IMG/VR virus record: IMGVR_UViG_3300005915_000172
Coordinates: 1-20,121 of that record
DNA: 20,121 bases
Source of the DNA: a virus
Reading direction: 5' to 3' (one strand)
The notes under the pieces are model-generated. The model was not told where the DNA came from, did no database searches, and saw only the letters and a list, made by a program, of their open reading frames with translations. The translations under genes and the position numbers were made by a program. Each line of letters begins with the position of its first letter. Position 1 is the stretch's first letter. This document shows positions 13,339 through 20,121 of this stretch, piece after piece.

Positions 13339-16300
13339 AAGATTAAATTTCATAGCAGACCTTAACACGGGACCACTGAAAGCAGGAGCGGTAAAAGCAA
13401 AAGCAATTGTCGGTGGATTAGGTCAAAGTATTTCTAAAATTTCACCTTTTGGAAGTTTAGGAATGGGAGCAGCCGGGGTTGGATTGGCAGCCGGGGCTAT
13501 GTTTGCAAAAATCACAAAAGACGCTTATTCGTTTTCGAACGATTTCTCAAAAGCGATGCGGGAAGTGCAGACCATTTCAGAAGCTACACAGGCAGACTTT
13601 GATGGGATAGGTGACGCAATTATTAACATCGCGGCAAACGAAGCAATTGACGATGCAAAGGGATTGGCAGAGGCATATTATCAAATCGTATCAGCGGGGA
13701 AAGACGGTGCAGAAGGGTTGGAATTATTGGCAGTTTCGAGCCGGGCGGCGATAGCTGGTATTAGCGATACAAAAACAGCGGCAGACGGTTTGACCACAGT
13801 ATTGAATGCGTGGGGATTGGCTACGGAAAAAGCAACCGGGGTTTCCGATGTTATGTTCCAGACTGTAAAATTAGGGAAAACAACATTCGGGGAACTTTCA
13901 TCTTCCATTGCACAAGTCGCACCTTTTGCGGCATCTTTAGGAGTGCCGTTTGAAGAAATTTCTGCAGCGATAGCAACAATCACAAAACAAGGTACACCGA
14001 CCGCAATGGCAATTACCCAAATCAGGGGTGCGTTGATTGCTATGAACGAAAATTTAGGTGACGGATGGGCCGGTACAATGTCGTTGCAAGAGGGTTTTGC
14101 AAAAGTCCGTGACATGGCTGGTGGTTCGGATATCAAGCTCCAAAAAATGATGGGACGTGTCGAAGGTATGAATGCAGTTTTAGCCTTAACAGGTGACAAA
14201 GCAAAAATGGCAGCGGAAGATTTGGCAGCAATGTACAATGCCAGCGGGGCGGCTGCGACAGCGTATGAAACAATGATGTTGGAAGCTGACAATATTTGGG
14301 CAGTTACCCACAATAAATGGAACAGGTCATTAAAAACTTTTGGTAGTAATTTAAAAGTTGCATCCATCGGGGTTGCGGATATAATGAATATTATGATGAC
14401 CCATATCGGAGATGTTGATTTATTTGCGGCGACAAATGACGGGATTGACGGGTTTATGGATAGGTGGAGAGTGCTAAAAGGGATTGGGGCAAAGGGATTG
14501 GGGGGCTTTGCTCAGGCATTATTTACATCGGATGAGGGGATAAATGAAGATTTACAGGAAATTTATTCAAAAGATTTATATAAGGGCACGTTAAAAGGGA
14601 AATCTGTAGATGAATTGAAAATTGATAAGGCAGCCATTAAGAAGGAAATTGATAAAGCCTACAATGAATTTTTATCATTATCTGATCGTCAGGATAAAAA
14701 TAGCAAAGAATTAAGTGCGACTATTCTCAAGGACTTTACGCGGATGGTTGGATATAAGGAGGCAATAAATGAGTCAATCCGGGCGTTGCAACCAGGAAGT
14801 AAAACTTTCGGCGGCGGCAGCAGTGTTGATGAACCGAAAAGCCGGATTGATGCTGAAAATGAAATAAAGGCGTTACAGGAACAAATGGGAAAGGATGTTG
14901 AACTGGATATTCATTTGAGTGCCAAAATAGCAAACGAAGAAGAGTTCATAAATGACTGGGACCTCAAAATAAACACTGCTTTACGGAAAACCTTAAAAGG
15001 GAATGAAATCGATTTGACACCGATGGTAGGTAGAAAACTCGAAAAAGGTACAATTGGTGGAGAGGTAAAAGGGCAATTGAAAACGATGAAAACTTTGACC
15101 AAAGAGCAGGTCAAACAGTTGACGATTGAGGATAAAAAACTTCAAGCGATACAAAAACAAAAACAACTAATTGAAGATACTTCAAAAGTGCTTTATGAAG
15201 GGGCGGAAATTTTAGGTGCTTTGAGTTTTGCCACAAAAGACTTAAATGCAGGGTTGAGCGAATCACTTGGAAGCATGGCAGATATAGCGCACAACGCGTT
15301 AACTATGATTGAGAACATAGGTAAAGATCCTTTAGGAGCGATTACTTCCGGTATTAGTTTGATTGGCAATTTGATTAGCATGTTTACCATCGATAATGAG
15401 ATTAAAGAAATAAATGAAGATTTATATACCACGGTACGATTGATGAGTGTAATTGGTAGTTCTTTGGATTCGCTTGATTCCAACTCATGGTTTAAACAAG
15501 CAAATATTTTGATGGATGGATTGAACTCAAAAATAAGGGAATTCGTTGATGGAAAAGCAATATTCGGGACTTTTGGCCAGACGGATCTTGAATTCATTCT
15601 TGGATGGTATCAAAGCGTTGCAGAAATACAAGGGGGGTTGAGCGAAGGACAAGAAGAGGCGATGAACGAATTTATAGAGTGGAACAACCAATTAAACCAA
15701 TTAAGGGAAGAAGCATCATTTCGTAGGTTGGGGTTTGACACAGGAACGGTTGCTGACAGTATTTTCACGGGTGTAAAAGACGGGTTGGAACTGGCAGGTG
15801 GTGAGCTTGGGGATTGGACAGATAATTTTGGTGTACTGTTACGAAAGTCTTTGTCGCAAAGCATAATAGCTGCATTAAACGATAAATTTTTAGTTGAATT
15901 CATGAAAGAGTTTAATTTAGCAATGGCGGACGGAGAGCTTTCTCCAGATGAAATTGATAACTTAAAAGATTTGTACCGTATGGCGATTGAGCAGACAGAA
16001 AACGCGTACGATGCGGTTTCACCAATATTTGAAGATGCTGAACAAATTGAACAGTCAGGATTGGAAGGTGCTATTCGAGGGATAACAGAAGAGACAGCGG
16101 GTTTGATTGCCGGGCAATTTACAGCCATGCGGGTGAGCCTGTCAAATATGGACACAACGTTTGAAAAGCAGACAGAATTTTACGATGAAATGCTAGGCTT
16201 ACAGCAAGATATTGCAGGCAATACAGCGCATTTATATAGGTTGGAAGAGATTGAGAAAGCAGTATCACTGACAGCGGCTTTAATTGAAGAAAGATTATGA
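13304..16300 (+). CDS. tail tape measure protein
   Basis: At 998 residues this is the longest complete gene, placed right after the chaperone pair. A glycine/alanine-rich hydrophobic segment (about 50-70) is followed by a tape measure domain of the PhageMin_Tail type (about 78-285): the AMREVQTISE start, the repeated Ala-rich helices, and the AITQIRGALIAM motif are typical. The rest is helical, with a second hydrophobic stretch near 675-700 (GAITSGISLIGNLISMF) and acidic C-terminal helices. It sets tail length; the usual rule of about 1.5 angstrom per residue would predict roughly 150 nm. No lytic transglycosylase or peptidase motif is obvious. Another ATG at 13319 is possible as the start. 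The stop overlaps the next ATG (ATGA). Confidence 0.93.
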   Translation: MAKKIMAATGGKRLNFIADLNTGPLKAGAVKAKAIVGGLGQSISKISPFGSLGMGAAGVGLAAGAMFAKITKDAYSFSNDFSKAMREVQTISEATQADFDGIGDAIINIAANEAIDDAKGLAEAYYQIVSAGKDGAEGLELLAVSSRAAIAGISDTKTAADGLTTVLNAWGLATEKATGVSDVMFQTVKLGKTTFGELSSSIAQVAPFAASLGVPFEEISAAIATITKQGTPTAMAITQIRGALIAMNENLGDGWAGTMSLQEGFAKVRDMAGGSDIKLQKMMGRVEGMNAVLALTGDKAKMAAEDLAAMYNASGAAATAYETMMLEADNIWAVTHNKWNRSLKTFGSNLKVASIGVADIMNIMMTHIGDVDLFAATNDGIDGFMDRWRVLKGIGAKGLGGFAQALFTSDEGINEDLQEIYSKDLYKGTLKGKSVDELKIDKAAIKKEIDKAYNEFLSLSDRQDKNSKELSATILKDFTRMVGYKEAINESIRALQPGSKTFGGGSSVDEPKSRIDAENEIKALQEQMGKDVELDIHLSAKIANEEEFINDWDLKINTALRKTLKGNEIDLTPMVGRKLEKGTIGGEVKGQLKTMKTLTKEQVKQLTIEDKKLQAIQKQKQLIEDTSKVLYEGAEILGALSFATKDLNAGLSESLGSMADIAHNALTMIENIGKDPLGAITSGISLIGNLISMFTIDNEIKEINEDLYTTVRLMSVIGSSLDSLDSNSWFKQANILMDGLNSKIREFVDGKAIFGTFGQTDLEFILGWYQSVAEIQGGLSEGQEEAMNEFIEWNNQLNQLREEASFRRLGFDTGTVADSIFTGVKDGLELAGGELGDWTDNFGVLLRKSLSQSIIAALNDKFLVEFMKEFNLAMADGELSPDEIDNLKDLYRMAIEQTENAYDAVSPIFEDAEQIEQSGLEGAIRGITEETAGLIAGQFTAMRVSLSNMDTTFEKQTEFYDEMLGLQQDIAGNTAHLYRLEEIEKAVSLTAALIEERL

Positions 16301-16638
16301 CAATAGGAGGCACAAATATTTCTACGTACGGATTCTTTTTGAGCGAAGTTTCAGGCTTGTACAATCGACAGGCCCGGAAAAGGATTTTAAAGGAAACAGC
16401 GGTTGAAGCAGAAGACATAGTTTTCACAGGGGAAAATGTAAGTGTTGTATTGGTTGGGGAATTTACTTCATATACGGCTGTAAAGATAGGCATAGATGCT
16501 TTGTTAGTGAGAATATCAGTTGAAAGGGCTTACGTGTTTTTAAACTATTCAAAAACAGTCACAGGGTTTGTAACGAACGGGGCAAAAGTTGAAGTAAACG
16601 GTTTGGTAATAAAAGTTAAATTTTCAATCACAAATTAA
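16297..16638 (+). CDS. small tail-tip protein, 113 aa
   Basis: It shares ATGA with the tape measure stop, and its own stop is followed immediately by the next ATG. The sequence is strand-rich and opens MTIGGTNISTYGFFLSEV, a beginning that resembles the first strands of distal tail (Dit) proteins. A RQARKRIL basic turn (about 26-33) and later strands follow. It lacks the size of a full Dit and may be a small adaptor between the tail tube and the large tip protein. The role is inferred from position and fold type. Confidence 0.65.
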   Translation: MTIGGTNISTYGFFLSEVSGLYNRQARKRILKETAVEAEDIVFTGENVSVVLVGEFTSYTAVKIGIDALLVRISVERAYVFLNYSKTVTGFVTNGAKVEVNGLVIKVKFSITN

Positions 16639-19600
16639 ATGAACTGGAAATTAGATAGCATAGCATTTGAAGATTACGGGGTTTCAGTCTCGAAAGCAAC
16701 CGGGGTGTTGGATTTACCTAAGATTGTAATTCCTAAACATAACTGGTTGGATGAAGACGGTCTGGAATTTTCCGCCACGGTTGCAGATTACAAAAATAAA
16801 GAACGTTCAATTAGGCTATCATGTTACATAGTTGCCGGGGATATTGACGACTTGGACACACAGGTTGCAGCATTTTGGGCGGCTATCAGTGCGACAGGAT
16901 TAAGGGAATTATCATGCGATTATATTACAACTCCAATAGAATGTTTTTTGAAAACAAAAGTTATCGCAAAACGGATCACAGGTTATGCAGACGATAAGCA
17001 AGTTGCGACATTTATCATAAATTTGACAGTGGCTGGGGACGGTGATTATGACTTGGTGAATATTGTCCGTACAACTTCTTTGAATGTAATTGCAACGGTT
17101 CAATGTAAGGACTTACAGATCCAAAAGTCTTTACAGGGTAAAATGTCATTGACAATGTCTTTCGAATCCAATGATGTTATTGATATACGGTACGGAGATT
17201 TTATTCAACTGTTATATGATGGAAACGGTTTTGACAGGTTCATCCTGGAAACCGAACCATCGTTTACGAAAAAAAGTACTAACAAGTATTTATATACACT
17301 TAAATTTAACCATCAATTTAATTATTTAGCCGTAACGGCTTTTTTGTTTGGAGGGGAGGGAGATTTTTATTTGTATGCAGATTTTGAAACGGTTGTTGAT
17401 TTGATAATTACAAACAATACCAGGACGTTCTCAAAATTTGTAAAAGGGACTGTAGTTTCCACGGAAAAGCGAAACCATAAATTTAGCGATGAAAACTGTT
17501 TGGAAGTTTTGAGGAGAATGGCAAAAGAGTATGAATTGGAATACGAATTTGTTCATCAAATACCAGCATATAAATATTTAATAAACGTCGCGGAAGAGGT
17601 TGCAAATACCATCGGGGTTACATTGGAATACGGAAGTGGTAACGGGCAATATGAATTACAAAGGAGCGAACGTATCGAAGATGAATTTTGCACCCGGTTA
17701 TTTGCTTTTGGAGCTGATAAAAATTTGCGCCCGGATTATCGTTCTGGATTAAAAAGGTTATCATTTGCAAATAACCCGTTGGAAAATAATATTGCCTCGT
17801 ATGGATTAAAAGAGAAAATTGTTTTTTTTGATGAGGAGTTTCCACAAAGGACTTCCACGGTTACAGCATACTATCAAGTTTTACCGGACGATTTAACCGA
17901 CAAACAAAAACAGTCGTATGCAAATGGCATTTATAGGATAGAGGACACTACTTTGTACAATGCCACGCCGTCATTGGATTTTGATTTGAATGATTATTTA
18001 CTAGAAGGTGTACCCGCTAAAATAAGAATGAAAAGCGGTAATTTAGCAGGATATGAATTCGAGATATGGAAGTACGACCATGCTAATCAGTTTATATATA
18101 TTATTACCCAAAAGAATGAACGGGGAGAACAGTTCCCAAATACTGATTCTCAAATTGCGATAGGAGATGATTATACCTTGGTTGACATTGACCAGCCAGC
18201 TAGTTATATTTCCACGGCAGAGACAGCATTAGAGGCGGCTGCAACAGCATATTTGACGGCACAAAGTACTCCACAATTTACTTACAAATGTACAGTGGAC
18301 CCGGTTCACGTTATTGACAATGATTTGTATTTTGAAGTCGGTGACAGGGTTACGCTGATTGATTCTGATTATGGTATTAATGGGTTGTTTCGGATTAGTG
18401 CTTTGCGGTACAAAGGTTACACAGGGGAATACGAATTGATGTTTTCGCCAAAAGCGGTTGAAGGTTCGATACATGATTTGGACACGCGTGTAAAAAGTAC
18501 TGAAAGGGCAATTGGTGATACTAAACAAAACACGGTTGAAAAATCAAGCAAAAGTGCTGAAACGACAGGTGAATTAAAAAACAGGATTTTAGAACCTAAC
18601 GATGATCTTCTTGGAGCGGACAGGGTGGTAAGGAACGAATCCATCGACCCACGGATGATGTCTTATGATTCCGGGATGCCACAAATCAGTATCAAGAATG
18701 CACTGGTGGAAGTAAATGTCGCAGGGGATGAAGACGATATTATAATATCAGCTGGTCATTTGGTGATGCACAACTTTGCAGACAATACAACAAACAGGTG
18801 GGCAATTCAGGAAATAAAAGACGCGGCGGGAGATTACGACCCGACACGTACATGGGTAATTTCAGAAACCCCTTTTACCCTGGCAACTTCAAACGGATAT
18901 TGGATTTATGCAAAGCTTACAATGTCCACAGGGAGTACAGTTTGTGTGATTGAAGTTTTCGAGGACCACAAAGAAATCAAGTTGGATATTGCGACAGGAT
19001 ATTTAAAATACAAATTAGGGTACATTTCAGCCCCGGTAAGTGGTGTACGTTATGGGAGTATGCTATGGGGAAATCTAAAACAACCATTGCAAGTAAATTC
19101 AGATTGGGACGCTGTGACCGGTATAGCTGAAATCCTGAATAAGCCAACGGCATACATTTTGCCATTAGCAACTAGTACCATTAGGGGAGGGATTAAAATA
19201 GGCTATTCACCTTCAGCGAATGATTTTGCTTTGGTGCTAACCAGTGAAAAGGCACACGTAATTATACCTACTGCGACTGATTTAGTAAGAGGGATAGCAA
19301 CGTTTCATGCAGATTATTTTGTTGTTTCCAGCGGGGCGGTTGCAATTAAAACTGGTGGGATAATATTCTCAAATTTAAACGACGATGTTATTTCTGGTCA
19401 AACAGCTTTAACCGCTGGTTTGGCGAGTACGGATGAATTAATGGTATCGGATGGCGGCGTTTTAAAGAAAATGGATGTTTCTGTCTTGATTACAGGGCTT
19501 ACAGCTTTGACAACAGGATTGGTAAGTACGGATGAATTGATGGTAAACGATAATGGTACATTGAAACGGATGGACATTTCTGTTTTAAAAGCATTATTTG

Positions 19601-20121
19601 ATACTTACTATAACGATTATTCGTTACCAGCGGCAACGTCAACGGTTCGAGGCGGGATTAAAATCGGCTTTACTTCCAGCGGGTTAAATTTTGCCGTATT
19701 GTTGTCTGCTGAAAAAGCGTATGTTACTTTGGTATATGCCACTGACACTTTAAAAGGAATTGCGTCTTTTGCCACTGCAAATTTTTTGGTAACTGGAGGG
19801 GCGGTTGAAATTAAAACAGGTGGTGTCGTTGCTGCAAATTTAAACACAGCGTTAATTTCGGGCTTAACAGCTTTGACCACTGGATTGCTTTCAACGGATG
19901 AATTAATGGTATCAGACGGCGGTACATTAAAGAGAATGGATATTTCCGTATTAAAAGCATATATGCAAGCCGGACTGACATTTAGCGCAGTTCACGATGC
20001 TGTAACAATAGGAACGGCAAACGGGCTTTCATTATCAACGCAGCAATTAAGTTTAGCTGCAGCAGGCGCATCTACGACAGGGGCTTTGACTTCGACAGAT
20101 TGGAATACTTTTAACGAAAAA
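16639..20121 (+). CDS. large tail-tip protein: Dit-like, Tal/hub-like and fibre parts; 3' end missing
   Basis: The frame runs open for 1161 codons to the window edge, so the true product is longer. Residues 1-145 look like a distal tail protein: the opening WKLDSIAFEDYGVSVSKA and a strand-rich body. Residues about 150-600 resemble the Tal/hub group (phage tail endopeptidase-type fold, without visible catalytic residues), including ATVQCKDLQIQKSLQGKMSL, ENCLEVLRRMAKEYELEYEF and RPDYRSGLKRLSF. A charged, coiled-coil-like linker (about 605-645) follows. Residues 655-840 are strand-rich and may form a surface-binding domain. From 844 a 155-residue repeat region begins, and the window ends in a STTGALTSTDWNTFNEK segment typical of phage tail fibres. 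It would cap the tube, open the tail and touch the receptor. Confidence 0.85.
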   Translation, partial: MNWKLDSIAFEDYGVSVSKATGVLDLPKIVIPKHNWLDEDGLEFSATVADYKNKERSIRLSCYIVAGDIDDLDTQVAAFWAAISATGLRELSCDYITTPIECFLKTKVIAKRITGYADDKQVATFIINLTVAGDGDYDLVNIVRTTSLNVIATVQCKDLQIQKSLQGKMSLTMSFESNDVIDIRYGDFIQLLYDGNGFDRFILETEPSFTKKSTNKYLYTLKFNHQFNYLAVTAFLFGGEGDFYLYADFETVVDLIITNNTRTFSKFVKGTVVSTEKRNHKFSDENCLEVLRRMAKEYELEYEFVHQIPAYKYLINVAEEVANTIGVTLEYGSGNGQYELQRSERIEDEFCTRLFAFGADKNLRPDYRSGLKRLSFANNPLENNIASYGLKEKIVFFDEEFPQRTSTVTAYYQVLPDDLTDKQKQSYANGIYRIEDTTLYNATPSLDFDLNDYLLEGVPAKIRMKSGNLAGYEFEIWKYDHANQFIYIITQKNERGEQFPNTDSQIAIGDDYTLVDIDQPASYISTAETALEAAATAYLTAQSTPQFTYKCTVDPVHVIDNDLYFEVGDRVTLIDSDYGINGLFRISALRYKGYTGEYELMFSPKAVEGSIHDLDTRVKSTERAIGDTKQNTVEKSSKSAETTGELKNRILEPNDDLLGADRVVRNESIDPRMMSYDSGMPQISIKNALVEVNVAGDEDDIIISAGHLVMHNFADNTTNRWAIQEIKDAAGDYDPTRTWVISETPFTLATSNGYWIYAKLTMSTGSTVCVIEVFEDHKEIKLDIATGYLKYKLGYISAPVSGVRYGSMLWGNLKQPLQVNSDWDAVTGIAEILNKPTAYILPLATSTIRGGIKIGYSPSANDFALVLTSEKAHVIIPTATDLVRGIATFHADYFVVSSGAVAIKTGGIIFSNLNDDVISGQTALTAGLASTDELMVSDGGVLKKMDVSVLITGLTALTTGLVSTDELMVNDNGTLKRMDISVLKALFDTYYNDYSLPAATSTVRGGIKIGFTSSGLNFAVLLSAEKAYVTLVYATDTLKGIASFATANFLVTGGAVEIKTGGVVAANLNTALISGLTALTTGLLSTDELMVSDGGTLKRMDISVLKAYMQAGLTFSAVHDAVTIGTANGLSLSTQQLSLAAAGASTTGALTSTDWNTFNEK
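19168..19965 (+). repeat. 155-residue-period coding repeat in the fibre region
   Basis: The first unit runs from residue 844 to 998 (19168-19632) and the second begins at 999 (19633). Each opens with ATST(I/V)RGGIKIG and a 78-residue strand-rich block. DNA differs at many third positions, so the duplication is old rather than recent. The second unit lacks the second copy of the 33-residue element and diverges after 19965. Confidence 0.85.
19402..19965 (+). repeat. 33-residue nested repeat, three copies
   Basis: Copies lie at 19402-19500, 19501-19599 and 19867-19965 (residues 922, 955 and 1077 onward). The core is STDELMV-D-G-LK-MD-SVL. Copies two and three agree at 28 of 33 residues by eye; copies one and three at 24 of 33. 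The first two are directly adjacent. Confidence 0.85.

Noticed and set aside
13681-14367. 228-residue open frame on the minus strand within the tape measure gene
   Set aside because: It lies opposite the conserved tape measure domain and is Ala/Ser/Pro-rich, a typical shadow of an alanine-rich gene.
1-20121. CRISPR arrays, tRNA genes, insertion sequences or attachment sites
   Set aside because: I saw no regularly spaced short repeats, no tRNA-like cloverleaf, no transposase and no terminal repeats; the only repeats are the coding ones in the tail-tip gene.

Overview
The window is the packaging, head and tail gene block of a long-tailed (siphovirus-like) dsDNA phage or prophage, very probably of a Bacteroidota host. 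All genes read rightward with almost no spacing. Host assignment rests on three things: starts preceded by A/T-rich tracts rather than Shine-Dalgarno sites; two promoter candidates of the Bacteroidota TTTG / TAnnTTTG type; and protein families that resemble Bacteroidetes phage morphogenesis genes as I remember them. No integrase, lysis, replication or repressor gene is visible, so a free phage cannot be told from a prophage. Both edges cut through genes or probable genes.

Layout. 1-972: small early-type genes of unknown function, including one membrane protein. 1041-2738: a candidate promoter, a ParB-domain protein, and a glycosyltransferase-like protein that looks like the TET-associated glycosyltransferase (TAGT) family, overlapping it by 19 bases. 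From about 1490 to 2740 this pair is much more A/T-rich than its surroundings, and the change falls at the domain boundary inside the ParB gene. 2767-4720: small and large terminase subunits. 4790-7739: portal, a 111-residue unknown, and a MuF-type minor head protein. 7783-7843: a strong intrinsic terminator followed by a candidate promoter. 7874-10590: probable scaffold, probable decoration protein with an inserted beta domain, and major capsid protein. 10590-12074: four connector or tail-completion proteins. 12080-12628: tail tube, followed by a second terminator. 12665-13338: tail assembly chaperone with a -1 frameshift at a perfect A AAT TTT site. 13304-16300: tape measure. 16297-16638: small tail-tip protein. 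16639-20121: a very large tail-tip protein (Dit-like, then Tal/hub-like, then fibre repeats) still open at the right edge.

How they work together. The terminases cut and pump DNA through the portal into a shell made of scaffold, capsid and decoration proteins. Connector proteins close the head. The tube polymerises around the tape measure with the frameshifted chaperone. The tip protein caps the tail and probably carries receptor-binding parts. The order portal, MuF, scaffold, capsid, adaptor, stopper, completion, terminator, tube, G/GT, tape measure, Dit, Tal closely follows SPP1 and related siphophages. The ParB/TAGT pair is the one non-structural insertion and the best candidate for a less described system, possibly glycosylation of modified phage DNA.
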